A DNA stretch of 64,000 nucleotides from Corynebacterium aurimucosum ATCC 700975 (GTDB taxonomy: Bacteria > Actinomycetota > Actinomycetes > Mycobacteriales > Mycobacteriaceae). How positions within the stretch are numbered: the stretch's first letter is position 1; each line of letters begins with the position of its first letter. The notes beneath the pieces are model-generated. The model made no database searches. It was not told the DNA's origin and was given only the letters and a program-made list of their open reading frames with translations. Position numbers and translations under genes: made by a program. Positions 1 to 8,331 of the stretch are shown in pieces. The DNA lies in contig NZ_VDTC01000008.1 of assembly GCF_007672725.1 (NCBI RefSeq), positions 62,001 to 126,000 on the forward strand. The letters are read 5' to 3'.

Positions 1-2
1 CT

Positions 3-1271
3 GGCGAAGGCATCATCGAAGGCTACGCCAGCGTATTCAACAACCAAGATTCATACGGCGATGTTGTGCTCCCCGGGGCCTTCACCGAATCCCTGAAAGC
101 GCTAGCTGATACCGGCCGCGTGCTCCCCCTCCTCTACAACCACGACGCCAACAACATCGTGGGCGAAGTACAACACGCCGTCGAGGATGAACACGGCCTC
201 TTCGTGCGTTGCCGCTTCGATATGGACGACGCTAGTGCCGCTAAAATCTTCCGCTCCGTTAAGGCCCGCCGCCTCGACGGCCTGTCCTTCGCCTTCCGCG
301 TCCTGGACGGCGAGCTCGGGAAAGTTCTCGACGACGATGTGTTCTTCATTCGTGCTGCGGAAATCTTCGAGGTCTCCGTTGTCCTCGTTGGCGCCAACAA
401 CGAAGCCCGCATCGATTCCGTGAAGTCTGCCGAACCCCGCGAAAAGTCCGACGCTGCTGCTGATTCCCGTGCCGAACTTCTAAGCTCCCTCACCGACAAG
501 GGCGCCGAATACCTCCGCGTACTCGATGGGCTCCCCCGTAACTTGGCGAAGTTCAGTCCTGAACTCCGCTCCGCCCAGAACGAAACTGTCCTCACCGCGC
601 GGTCTATTCCCGATGAAGCAACGTTCATTGAACGATTCGTCGCCAACGAACTTAAAGCGAAGTCCGAACAGCGCGGCGACGGTCTACGCCCTCACGAGGC
701 CGAAAAATACGAGTTCGTGAAGGGGCTCGAAGCATACCGCGAAGAACGCCGAAAGAGCGCCGAACTGATGCAAAAGGTCAAAGAATTTGGCCTACACGCC
801 GACGATAACTACCACCTCGATTCCGTAGGTAACCCCGTCTCCCAGAAAGGAAACCCCTCCATGTCCAACAACCTCCGCCTTCCCTCCACTCACAAGTCCC
901 GCGGCGATATTGCCCACCGCGCGGTAAACGAATTCCGATCCAAGGCCTCCGGTGGCCCCGCCGCCTCCGGCTCCCTCGTGGTACCCGTCGCCGTCGACCC
1001 GAGGTTGTCCCGCTCCCGAAGCGCCCTACCTCCCTCTTCGACCTCGTCCCCACAACGCTGCAATCCTCCCCCGTGTTCCAGTTCAGCATGCAAACGCTGC
1101 GGAACAACCGCGCCGCCGTTGTGGAACCGGGTGCCGTTAAACCGAAGTCCGACTACGGCTTCAAGGCCTACGAAGGCGTACTCCGCCCGGTCGCCCACCT
1201 CGTGCCTCACATCAACGAATACATGCTCGAAGATACCGCTGACCTCACGCAATTCATCAACACCGAAATGA
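3..1271 (+). CDS. HK97 prohead protease, 5' partial, reading in frame into capsid N-terminus
   Basis: Prophage head-maturation protease (peptidase U35/S78 type), which trims capsid precursors inside the prohead. The frame is open from base 3, so the start lies outside the window; the GTG at 66 is internal, since the family motif IEGYASVFNNQDSYGD precedes it. The central part (LLYNH, then LDGLSFAFRV and EIFEVSVVLVGAN) is typical of the family. It is followed by a charged, probably coiled-coil stretch (about bases 600-800) resembling a scaffolding delta domain. No stop separates it from the capsid start at 861, so protease and capsid share one frame. After about base 1000 the frame is out of phase with the capsid and gives a meaningless Ser/Pro/Arg-rich tail to 1271. 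Part of a prophage remnant; no other phage genes lie to its right. Confidence 0.8.
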   Translation, partial: GEGIIEGYASVFNNQDSYGDVVLPGAFTESLKALADTGRVLPLLYNHDANNIVGEVQHAVEDEHGLFVRCRFDMDDASAAKIFRSVKARRLDGLSFAFRVLDGELGKVLDDDVFFIRAAEIFEVSVVLVGANNEARIDSVKSAEPREKSDAAADSRAELLSSLTDKGAEYLRVLDGLPRNLAKFSPELRSAQNETVLTARSIPDEATFIERFVANELKAKSEQRGDGLRPHEAEKYEFVKGLEAYREERRKSAELMQKVKEFGLHADDNYHLDSVGNPVSQKGNPSMSNNLRLPSTHKSRGDIAHRAVNEFRSKASGGPAASGSLVVPVAVDPRLSRSRSALPPSSTSSPQRCNPPPCSSSACKRCGTTAPPLWNRVPLNRSPTTASRPTKAYSARSPTSCLTSTNTCSKIPLTSRNSSTPK

Positions 1272-1822
1272 TCCACGGCGTGATCGAAGCGGTAGAAGGT
1301 TGGCTCTATAACGTCATGCTTGGTACCGAAGGAACCCAGCTCGTGGCCTTCAAGGAGGACGCGTTCACTACGACCCGTCTCGCGAAGGCCGCCCTGAATA
1401 ACCTCGGCCTCCAGCCCGGCGCCTTCGCCCTCAACCCGAACGACTGGGCTCTCATGGAAACCGCGAAGGCCTCCGGCTCCGGCACCTTCCTCTTCCACGC
1501 CGCCCCCGTAGACCAGACCAACGGAACCCTGTGGGGTGTTCCGGTAGTCACGAGTCACCACATCCCCGAGGGCCATGGCTTCGCTATCGATACCGCCGCC
1601 CTGGCCGTACGAACCGACAACCGTCTTAAGTTCGAATGGAACCGAAGCGAAGCCGATTTCGAACGCAACGAAGTTACCTTCCGCGCCGAAGGTCGCTTCG
1701 CCCCGGTCGTCTACAACGGCCCCGGTGTTGTTCAAATGCTGCTGAACGAGGAGGCTACGCAGCTCAATGCCGACCCCGCTGTTCCCGGCCCGGTAGCCAT
1801 GCCGCGCGCTGACGCCTCCTAG
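861..1822 (+). pseudogene. HK97-type major capsid protein, broken by a frameshift near base 998-1001
   Basis: Major capsid protein of a tailed phage. ATG 861 has a GAAAGGA ribosome site about 9 bases upstream. The N-terminal part runs in frame 3 to VPVAVDP. The capsid then continues in frame 2 as EVVPLPKRPTSLFDLVPTTL, and on through RPVAHLVPHINEYMLED, ALNPNDW and WGVPVVTSHHIPEG to the stop at 1822; these are recognisable HK97-fold capsid motifs. Adding one C in the run after GTCGA at 996-1000 would restore one frame, so a one-base loss is the simplest reading. A programmed -1 shift or a sequencing error cannot be excluded, though no classical slippery heptamer is visible. Probably dead in a degraded prophage. 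Confidence 0.75.
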
Positions 1823-1836
1823 CCTTCGCCGCTAGC

Positions 1837-1874
1837 GCCCCTTACCCCGTGCCTGTGGGGTAGGGGGCCTTTTA
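1837..1874 (+). terminator. Hairpin terminator after the phage capsid gene
   Basis: A C-rich arm (1838-1848) pairs with a GGGGTAGGGG arm (1857-1866) across a short loop, followed by a T-rich tract at 1869-1873. It starts about 16 bases after the capsid stop, as expected for an intrinsic terminator. Confidence 0.55.
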
Positions 1875-2111
1875 ATCGCTAGCGGGATTGGTGCCGGAAA
1901 AGGCGGGGGGAGGGGGCTGCCTCTCTCCCCGCGCGCTGTACCTCCCCCTCGCGCGCGTGCGCGCGCGTATAGGAGGGATAGCTCGCCGGTGTGGCGATTG
2001 GAACATCCATTCTTTTGGCGTACGTGTTCCAACATGTGGGTAAACTGTGGTTTCCCCTAAAGGGTTAACCTTCTTCCGGGTTAAAAATCTGTCTTAACCT
2101 GGTCTTATTTG
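1875..2111. other. Gene-free prophage/tRNA junction, candidate attachment region
   Basis: No credible gene is seen. The stretch holds a (GC)n-like alternating run near 1950-1968, several GGTTAA-type repeats (2065-2100) and the junction with the 3' end of tRNA-Thr at 2112. Tyrosine integrases commonly target tRNA 3' ends, so the att core probably overlaps 2112 onwards. The second att copy is not in the window. Confidence 0.35.
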
Positions 2112-2184
2112 AGCTGGAGACGAGACTTGAACTCGCAACCTACGCATTACAAGTGCGTTGCGCTACCAATTGCGCCACTCCAGC
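2112..2184 (-). tRNA. tRNA-Thr (anticodon UGU)
   Basis: Reading the minus strand from 2184, a full cloverleaf can be drawn. The acceptor stem is GCTGGAG/CTCCAGC, the D-arm is GCGC...GCGC, and the anticodon stem ACGCA/TGCGT encloses the loop CTTGTAA (anticodon TGT). The T-arm carries TTCAAGT. CCA is not encoded. The gene is intact, and its 3' end faces the prophage remnant, which suggests it served as the phage attachment site. Confidence 0.93.
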
Positions 2185-2352
2185 ACCGCGGCTAATCCGC
2201 TAGAGGGAATCGTACCTGAGACCACCCCGTGGAAGGAAAGCCAGGGTGCTTGCGCTGCGAAAAAGCGGGTGCGAGGACCCCGAAAAGCACTGGCAGGTGC
2301 ATAAATCGGCGGCAGTTACTAAAGTGCTGACTTACCGAACCCAGAAGTGTTG

Positions 2353-4047
2353 ATGAGGTCTTTCTTTTCCGTGTCTGTTCTTTCTTCCTTGCGCCAGCGC
2401 CTGCTGTACCGTTCGGCCCCCGTCGCCACCATTGACGCCGCGAAGGCCGCACCACCGCCCTCCCCTCTTGCCCCGGTCGATCTCACCGACCCGGCCCAAG
2501 TCACGGGCGTCATGGAGATCGCCGCGCGCGTCGGGGAAATCCTGATTGCGGCTGGCTCCGCCAATACTGACGTCCAGGCGCAGATTCACCTCGTCGCGTC
2601 CTCTTATGGTCTGCACTACTGTCACGTGTCCATCCTGATGAACACGATCACTATCCACACGGCTATCGGCACGGGCCCGGACCGGCGAAACCTCCACGTC
2701 TTCCGCGTGGCGCCGAGCATCGCCGTGGACTTCACCAAGCTGTCCGCGGTCGACCGCCTCATCCGCTCCATCCACTCCGGTGCCACGCCGCCGGCCATGG
2801 CGGAGAAGGTCCTGGATGATATCGACGCGATGAAGAACCCTTATTCCACGACCACCATCGTCAGCGCCTGGGGCGCGATGGGTGGGTTTATCGCCGTCAT
2901 GCTCGGTGGTGATCTCCTCGTCGGCGTCATCACGTTCCTCATTTCGGCGCTCATCATGGGCACGAACATGTTCCTGGCCGGCTACCGCTTGCCACCCTTC
3001 TATCAGAACCTCGTCGGTGGCCTGCTTGCCGTTGTCCCCGCGGCCATTCTCTACAACGTCTTCGCGGGTTTCGGTATCCACATTCTGCCCTCCCAGATCA
3101 TCGGTTCGGGCATCATCGTGCTGGTGGCGGGACTGACCTTGGTGCAGTGCCTGGTGGACGGCATCACGCGCGCCCCCGTAACCTCCTCCGCCAAGTTCTT
3201 CGAGGCCCTCATGTCCACCGGCGCCATCATCGCCGGCGTGGGCCTGGGTATCCAGGTTGCCTCATGGGTGGGCTTTAGCCTGCCGCCGCTGGCGACGCTC
3301 GCGCCACCCGTCTATCACCAGATCCCGCTTCTGGTGCTGTGCGGCGGAATCGGCTCCGCCGCCTTCGCGTTGGCCTTGGGGGCTTCGTGGTCGGAGGTCA
3401 CCATCTCCGGGCTCACGGCGGCCGCCGGTATGGTTTTCTACTACTTCCTCGTCGTCTTTTTCGGCGTTGGCGCTGTCGTCGCCTCCGGATTCTCGGCCGT
3501 GGCGGTAGGCCTCGCGGGTGGTCTCCTCTCCCGCCGCTACATGATGCCGCCGCTCATCACCATGATCGTGGGCTATACCCCCATGCTGCCGGGCCTGACC
3601 TTGTATCGCGGCATGTACGCCATGCTCAACGAACAGCTCATCACCGGCCTGACCAACCTGGCCAGTGCGCTTGCCATTTCCGGCGCGCTCGCCGCCGGCG
3701 TGGTCTTCGGTGAGCGCGTCGCCCGCCGCCTGCGCCGCCCGCAGTACTTCCGGCCTTATACCGCCTTCAAGCGCCTGGGAACCTTTTCCTTTTCACGGGC
3801 CACCCGTTTGGCGCAGCGAGCACGCATCCCCCGCGTCCCCATGTCCCCCTTCGCACCGCGCCACAACCTGCCGGCCCCGCCGCCGCAGTATGGCCCCAAG
3901 CCACCGACGCCCGCGCAGCAGGCGCGCTTCCAGCAGGGTGATGCCGTCACGGACATGTGGCCCGTCACCACGGAGTTTCCAGCGCAGCGCCCCACCTACA
4001 CGGTGCCCGGCAAAGATGACCCGAGCGCCCCATCGGCGTCGCAATAG
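2353..4047 (+). CDS. thrE: Threonine/serine exporter ThrE
   Basis: Proton-motive-force-driven exporter of L-threonine and L-serine in the cytoplasmic membrane. The N-terminal soluble half (about residues 40-175) carries family motifs such as AAKAAPPPSPLAP, ILNTITIHT-like strands and VDRLIRSIHSGATPP. From about residue 180 about ten hydrophobic segments follow, including PPFYQNLVGG, the LPSQIIGSGIIVLVAGLTLV region, APVTSSAKFFE and TPMLPGLTLYRGMYA, all close to C. glutamicum ThrE. A Pro/Gln-rich cytosolic tail of about 70 residues ends the protein and makes it longer (564 aa) than the C. glutamicum protein. ATG 2353 has AGAAG five bases upstream; GTG 2347 is an alternative start. It precedes the otsA cluster, as in C. 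glutamicum. Confidence 0.92.
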   Translation: MRSFFSVSVLSSLRQRLLYRSAPVATIDAAKAAPPPSPLAPVDLTDPAQVTGVMEIAARVGEILIAAGSANTDVQAQIHLVASSYGLHYCHVSILMNTITIHTAIGTGPDRRNLHVFRVAPSIAVDFTKLSAVDRLIRSIHSGATPPAMAEKVLDDIDAMKNPYSTTTIVSAWGAMGGFIAVMLGGDLLVGVITFLISALIMGTNMFLAGYRLPPFYQNLVGGLLAVVPAAILYNVFAGFGIHILPSQIIGSGIIVLVAGLTLVQCLVDGITRAPVTSSAKFFEALMSTGAIIAGVGLGIQVASWVGFSLPPLATLAPPVYHQIPLLVLCGGIGSAAFALALGASWSEVTISGLTAAAGMVFYYFLVVFFGVGAVVASGFSAVAVGLAGGLLSRRYMMPPLITMIVGYTPMLPGLTLYRGMYAMLNEQLITGLTNLASALAISGALAAGVVFGERVARRLRRPQYFRPYTAFKRLGTFSFSRATRLAQRARIPRVPMSPFAPRHNLPAPPPQYGPKPPTPAQQARFQQGDAVTDMWPVTTEFPAQRPTYTVPGKDDPSAPSASQ

Positions 4048-4097
4048 CGTAGAATAGCCGGTCTGAAAGCTTTCACACTTCATCCCAGGAGGACTCC

Positions 4098-4457
4098 GTG
4101 CCACCAAAGGTCACAGATACTCAGCCAGCGGCTGACCAGACTCATGCAGTAGAGGAAGAGACCGCCCGCTCCGCGCGCCGCGTCGTTGCCACCTATGCGG
4201 AGGATTTCCTTGACGGCGTGACTCTTATGTCGATGCTGGGCGTCGAACCGGAAGGCTTGGTGCACCGCAAGGTCTTGGCCGAGCAAGCCGATGCTGCTCC
4301 AAAGAAGTCCAGCAAGAAGTCAACGAAGAAGGCCTCCAAGAAGTCCAGCAAGAAGGCGACCAAGAAGGCTACGAAGAAAGCCTCAAAGAAGGCGACTAAG
4401 AAGAGCACCAAGAAGTCGACGAAGAAGGCGTCTAAAAAGTCCGCGAAGAAGGCCTAG
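4098..4457 (+). CDS. Small protein with Lys-rich histone H1-like C-terminal tail
   Basis: A 119-residue protein of unknown function. Residues 1-65 are ordinary and mildly acidic (the segment SARRVVATYAEDFLDGVTLM is the most structured-looking part). Residues about 69-119 are tandem KK[AS][ST] units, very like the tails of histone H1, AlgP or mycobacterial HupB. Such tails bind DNA or RNA; nucleic-acid binding here is inferred. A strong AGGAGG (4088-4093) four bases before GTG 4098 fixes the start. It ends two bases before the otsA ATG, so the two are probably cotranscribed; a gene sits in the same slot between thrE and otsA in C. glutamicum. Confidence 0.8.
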   Translation: MPPKVTDTQPAADQTHAVEEETARSARRVVATYAEDFLDGVTLMSMLGVEPEGLVHRKVLAEQADAAPKKSSKKSTKKASKKSSKKATKKATKKASKKATKKSTKKSTKKASKKSAKKA

Positions 4458-4459
4458 CT

Positions 4460-5881
4460 ATGTCCGGGCGCAGCAATAGCTTCTTAGTCGTGGCCAACCG
4501 CCTGCCGGTGGACCTCGAGACCTCCGCCGACGGCACCCGTGAATGGAAGGCCTCCCCCGGCGGTCTCGTCACCGCGCTTTCCCCTGTCTTGGAAGAACAC
4601 CAGGGCTGTTGGGTGGGTTGGCCGGGCGTGGCCGACGAGGCCCCTGAGCCTTTCACCACCGACAACGGCGTCCTGCTTCACCCGGTACGCCTCACGCAAG
4701 AGGATTATGAAGCCTTCTACGAGGGCTTTTCCAATGCCACCCTGTGGCCGCTCTACCACGACCTCATCGTCACCCCCGTCTACAACCGCGATTGGTGGGA
4801 TGCTTACCGCGAGGTCAACCTGCGTTTTGCCAACGAGGTAGCGGCTGTCGCCGCGGAGAATGCCACGGTGTGGGTTCAGGACTATCAGCTGCAGCTCGTG
4901 CCCGGCATCCTGCGCCAGCTGCGCCCCGATCTCACCATCGGCTTCTTCCTCCACATCCCTTTCCCCTCCCCGGATCTCTTCCGCCAGCTGCCGTGGCGTG
5001 AGGAGTTGGTGCGGGGGCTTCTCGACGCCAACCTGATCGGCTTCCACCTCGAATCCAACGCCCGCAATTTCCTAGAGCTCGCCCGCACCCAGGGCCTGAA
5101 GGTCGAAGGTGAAGTGAGCACCCGCGCGGTCACCGCGCGCATCGTGACCAGTAGTGGGCATTCCGTCGGAATCGGTGCCTTTCCCATCTCCATTGCGGCG
5201 GGTGAGTTCGCTGAAGGCGGTGATGCGGGGGACATCGCCCAGCTACGTGCGGAGTTGGGTAACCCCACGCACGTCATTTTGGGAGTCGACCGCCTCGACT
5301 ACACAAAGGGCATCCTGCAGCGTCTTACTGCCTTCGAGGAGCTCCTCGAAACCGGGGCGCTGGACCCAGACGAGGTGACCTTCGTGCAGCTGGCCACGCC
5401 CTCACGCGAGCGCATCGACCACTACCGCGCCACGCGCTCGAAGGTGGAGGAAGCCGTAGGCCGCATCAATGGGCGCTTCGGGCGCCTCGGTGCGCCGGTG
5501 GTGCACTACCAGCACAGCTCCGTCCCGAAGGAGGTCCTGCGCCGCTACTACAGGCTCGCGGACATCATGCTGGTCACGCCCTTCAAGGATGGAATGAACC
5601 TCGTAGCCAAGGAATACGTGGCCTCCCACGGCGATGGCTCCGGCGCGCTCGTACTCTCCGAGTTCGCAGGTGCGGCGGCAGAGCTTACTCAAGCTAACCT
5701 GTGCAACCCCTTCGACATCGAATCCATCAAGCGCGCCCTGCTCTCCGCGGTTAAGGCACTGGAGGAATCTCCTGAGACCATGCGCGAGCGCATGACTGCC
5801 ATGAACGAGCAGGTGCGCAAGCATGATATCGCTTTGTGGTCGCAGTCCTTCCTCGGCGCGTTGGATCAGGAGGAAGCATGA
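4460..5881 (+). CDS. otsA: Trehalose-6-phosphate synthase OtsA
   Basis: GT20 glycosyltransferase that joins UDP- or ADP-glucose to glucose-6-phosphate, giving trehalose-6-phosphate in the cytoplasm. The full-length 473 residues show the N-terminal VVANRLPV and SPGGLVTAL loop, WVQDYQLQLVPGILR, HIPFPSPDLF, GVDRLDYTKGI (donor-phosphate-binding Arg and Lys) and KDGMNLVAKEY near the C-terminus. Trehalose is both a compatible solute and the precursor of trehalose corynomycolates of the cell envelope. It starts two bases after the Lys-rich gene and overlaps the next lipoprotein gene by ATGA, with otsB after that, so it is part of an operon. Confidence 0.96.
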   Translation: MSGRSNSFLVVANRLPVDLETSADGTREWKASPGGLVTALSPVLEEHQGCWVGWPGVADEAPEPFTTDNGVLLHPVRLTQEDYEAFYEGFSNATLWPLYHDLIVTPVYNRDWWDAYREVNLRFANEVAAVAAENATVWVQDYQLQLVPGILRQLRPDLTIGFFLHIPFPSPDLFRQLPWREELVRGLLDANLIGFHLESNARNFLELARTQGLKVEGEVSTRAVTARIVTSSGHSVGIGAFPISIAAGEFAEGGDAGDIAQLRAELGNPTHVILGVDRLDYTKGILQRLTAFEELLETGALDPDEVTFVQLATPSRERIDHYRATRSKVEEAVGRINGRFGRLGAPVVHYQHSSVPKEVLRRYYRLADIMLVTPFKDGMNLVAKEYVASHGDGSGALVLSEFAGAAAELTQANLCNPFDIESIKRALLSAVKALEESPETMRERMTAMNEQVRKHDIALWSQSFLGALDQEEA

Positions 5882-6402
5882 TGCGGCGCCGCCCCGCCGC
5901 AGCGCTCACCGCTGTGCTCACCTCGGCGCTGCTCGCAAGTGGCCTCACCGGGTGCGGCTCCGCGGATGAGGAGCCCACGCCGCGCGGCGATGATCGCATC
6001 GTGGGCAAGGATTGGCAGGTCATCAACCTCTATACCTCCCCCGACGCGCCATCCTCCCTCCCCGCCGACACCGCGCAGGTTCCGCACATGAGTTTCGGTG
6101 AGCACACTGCCGTGGGCTCGACCGGCTGCGTCCCCTTCACCGCCGAGGTCTCCTTCCACAAAGGGAACAAGGCCTCCACGATCTGGGAGGGTGACGTGAT
6201 GAGGGTAGAGAAAGCCACCTACGAGAGCCCACCGAACGGTGAAGACTGCGAGGGCTCGGTCCGGTGGGCCGATTCGCTGATGCGCAACCTCATCGCCGAA
6301 GGCCATGAGTTCGACTTTGCGCTCAACCCCAACAACCAGCTGGTGTTGACGCTGCGCACCGATAAAGTGGATTCACCGATCATCCGCATGTCCTCGCTCT
6401 AG
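5878..6402 (+). CDS. Putative lipoprotein between otsA and otsB
   Basis: A 174-residue exported protein. ATG 5878 overlaps the otsA stop (ATGA). An Arg-rich n-region (MMRRRP) and a hydrophobic segment lead to the lipobox LTGC, so lipidation of that Cys by Lgt and Lsp is expected. The mature part has no motif I recognise; it carries two Cys residues (in STGCVPF and GEDCEGS) that could form a disulfide outside the cell. A protein of unknown function also lies between otsA and otsB in C. glutamicum, so a link to trehalose metabolism is suggested by position only. Confidence 0.8.
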   Translation: MMRRRPAAALTAVLTSALLASGLTGCGSADEEPTPRGDDRIVGKDWQVINLYTSPDAPSSLPADTAQVPHMSFGEHTAVGSTGCVPFTAEVSFHKGNKASTIWEGDVMRVEKATYESPPNGEDCEGSVRWADSLMRNLIAEGHEFDFALNPNNQLVLTLRTDKVDSPIIRMSSL

Positions 6403-6433
6403 CGCCGAAATTTTCAGCGCTAGGGTGGGAAGC

Positions 6434-7177
6434 ATGATTGATGCTCTCGCCTCCGCCGAACACCTCGCGGTTGTGTCCGACTTTGATGGCACCCTAGCTG
6501 GCTTCGCCCGAAACGCTTATGACGTGCGCCCAGAGCAGCGCTCACTCGATGCCTTGGCCTCCCTTGCGGCGCTCCCGCACACCACCGCCGCAGTACTCTC
6601 TGGCCGGCACCTCGACGGCCTGAAGCGGGTGTGCCCATTGCGCGAACCGGTGCTCTTTGGCGGTTCCCATGGAGCCGAATCCTCGTGGGAGGAATCCTCC
6701 TTAAGCCCAGAGATGAAAGCCCACCTGGCCAAGAAGGAAGAAGAGCTGAAGGAGATCATCGCCCGCCACCCCGGCGCGGAGCTGGAGGTTAAACCCTTCC
6801 AGCGCGTGCTGCACCTGCGCGCACTAGAGCTGCAAGACCCGGACGCCGCGGCCGCCGCCTATGCGGAAGGGGCAGCGTTAAGCGCCGATGGCTTCCCCAA
6901 GACAGAAGGCAAATGCGTCGTCGAGTTCTCCGCAACGCAGGCCACGAAAGGCACGTGGATTGAAAAGCTTCGCCAGCGCGTCGGCGCCACAGCGGTGGTC
7001 TTCTTAGGGGATGACACCACCGACGAAGACGGCTTCGCCGTGCTCAACCAGCCGCCGGACCTCGGCGTCAAGGTCGGCGAGGGCGCAACGCAGGCAGCGC
7101 TTCGCCTACCAGATATCGCGGCGGTGACGGAGTTCCTCGAAGAACTCGCGTCCGCCCGCGCGCAGCACAGCTCTTAA
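6434..7177 (+). CDS. otsB: Trehalose-6-phosphate phosphatase OtsB
   Basis: HAD-superfamily phosphatase that removes phosphate from trehalose-6-phosphate, completing the OtsAB pathway. HAD motif I is VVSDFDGTLAGF (nucleophile Asp and acid/base Asp), the motif II Ser lies in AVLSGR, and motif IV is FLGDDTTDEDGF. The 247 residues match the trehalose-PPase family. ATG 6434 is chosen because MIDALASAEHLAVVSDFDG begins in the usual place; GTG 6425 is an alternative. The 3' end overlaps the convergent lacI-type gene by four bases. Confidence 0.93.
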   Translation: MIDALASAEHLAVVSDFDGTLAGFARNAYDVRPEQRSLDALASLAALPHTTAAVLSGRHLDGLKRVCPLREPVLFGGSHGAESSWEESSLSPEMKAHLAKKEEELKEIIARHPGAELEVKPFQRVLHLRALELQDPDAAAAAYAEGAALSADGFPKTEGKCVVEFSATQATKGTWIEKLRQRVGATAVVFLGDDTTDEDGFAVLNQPPDLGVKVGEGATQAALRLPDIAAVTEFLEELASARAQHSS

Positions 7178-8259
7178 GCCCCGGCCGGGGCCACTGTGCG
7201 CCCGGGGTGGAAAGACGTCGAAAGCAACGTGCGCGCCGCACCACCGTCGCCCTCAATGAGGCCCGCCAACATGCGCCCGGCCGCCGCTCCCTTCTCCTTA
7301 TTCGGCTGCACGACGGTGCTCAGTCCCAGCGCTAGGGCCGGCGCGATGCCGTCGAATCCGGTGACGGAAAGCTGCTCGGGCACAGCAATTCCATGATCGC
7401 GGGCATAAGCTATCACGCCGAGCGCCATCGAGTCCGTCGTGCACAGCACCGCGGTGAGTTCGGGGTGGGCGCTCAGCAACTCTTCGGCTGCCGCATAGGC
7501 GGTGCGCGGGTCGTTGATGTGGCGCGTCACCACGGGGATATCTGAAGGATCGAGGCCCGCCTGCGCGAAGACGTCCAGCGCCCCCAGCACGCGCGAGCGC
7601 TGGACGTGCATGTCCGCCGCGGCGAGCTGTTCGGCCGTCACTTCGCCGTCGAGGCGCTCACGGTGCAGGCGGATGGTGAGGATGCCGATGCGGGTATGGG
7701 AGGCGTCGACAAGCGCCTGCGCCGCCGGGGCGATCGCGGCGCGGTCGTCGATGCCCACGAAGGGCAGGCCCGAATCCGTGGGCTGGTCACACACCACCAC
7801 CGGCAGACAGCGACGGCGCACGGCCTCCAGATAAGCATCGCCCGCCGCCACGGAATAGACCACGAAGCCATCAACCGCCGCCGACCCTACGAGTTGCGCC
7901 GCCTGGGCATCGTTGGGGGCGCCCACGGTATCCGGGCCGGCGGGAATCAAGGTAAGGGTCGTGCTCGCCCCCGCTGAAGCCTCCGCCATCCCGGCGAGGA
8001 AGTCCACGGAAGCCATGTCCTCGAAGGCATAGGACAGGTGCTCGGTGAGCAGGACCCCCAGCGACCCCTGGCGGCGCGTGCGCAGGCTGCGCGCGGTGGG
8101 ATCCGGGCCGGTGTAGCCGCGCTCGGCCGCGGCAGCGAGGATGCGCTCGCGGGTGGCAGGCGCCAGCTGGTCCGGGCGGTTATACGCGTTGGACACCGTG
8201 GTGGGCGAAACCCCGAGTTCGGCAGCCAGGGAGGCCAGCGTCGTGCTGCGTTTGGACAT
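7174..8259 (-). CDS. LacI-family transcriptional regulator
   Basis: A 361-residue repressor-type protein. The N-terminal HTH is LASLAAELGVSPTTVSNAYN with hinge LAPATRERIL, followed by a two-lobed periplasmic-binding-like effector domain ending in VTGFDGIAPA and GRMLAGLIEG. The ATG at 8259 (MSKRSTTLASLA) is preferred over an in-frame start at 8304, which would lie inside the presumed zinc-system operator. The effector is unknown. The gene is conserved in C. glutamicum between otsB and the zinc-uptake genes, so either neighbour could be a target. Divergent from znuA across 72 bases. Confidence 0.88.
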   Translation of the reverse strand: MSKRSTTLASLAAELGVSPTTVSNAYNRPDQLAPATRERILAAAAERGYTGPDPTARSLRTRRQGSLGVLLTEHLSYAFEDMASVDFLAGMAEASAGASTTLTLIPAGPDTVGAPNDAQAAQLVGSAAVDGFVVYSVAAGDAYLEAVRRRCLPVVVCDQPTDSGLPFVGIDDRAAIAPAAQALVDASHTRIGILTIRLHRERLDGEVTAEQLAAADMHVQRSRVLGALDVFAQAGLDPSDIPVVTRHINDPRTAYAAAEELLSAHPELTAVLCTTDSMALGVIAYARDHGIAVPEQLSVTGFDGIAPALALGLSTVVQPNKEKGAAAGRMLAGLIEGDGGAARTLLSTSFHPGRTVAPAGA

Positions 8260-8284
8260 GACGGTAACACTACCCGTTTTCAAC

Positions 8285-8310
8285 TCATTATCATTTGACA
8301 ACAATTTTCA
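8285..8310 (+). promoter_or_regulatory. Candidate Zur operator upstream of znuA
   Basis: The stretch 8295-8310 read on the minus strand is TGAAAATTGTTGTCAA, an imperfect palindrome (TGAAAA and TGACAA half-sites) like actinobacterial Zur boxes. The flanking TCATTATCA (8285-8293) adds a further half-site. It lies 22 bases before the znuA start, where bound Zur would block transcription when zinc is plentiful. The match was made by eye. Confidence 0.55.
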
Positions 8311-8331
8311 CTAAAGCGTAGAAATAGGGAC

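Noticed and set aside
998..1004. Programmed -1 frameshift site in the capsid gene
   Set aside because: No X_XXY_YYZ slippery heptamer or downstream pseudoknot was seen; a simple one-base loss in a dying prophage is more likely.
1940..1975. GC-alternating stretch, considered as a replication or recombination signal
   Set aside because: Short and without flanking repeats; nothing ties it to a function.
4290..4455. AAGAAG-rich repeats, considered as a DNA-level satellite
   Set aside because: They are the coding repeats of the Lys-rich protein with varied synonymous codons, which points to protein-level selection.
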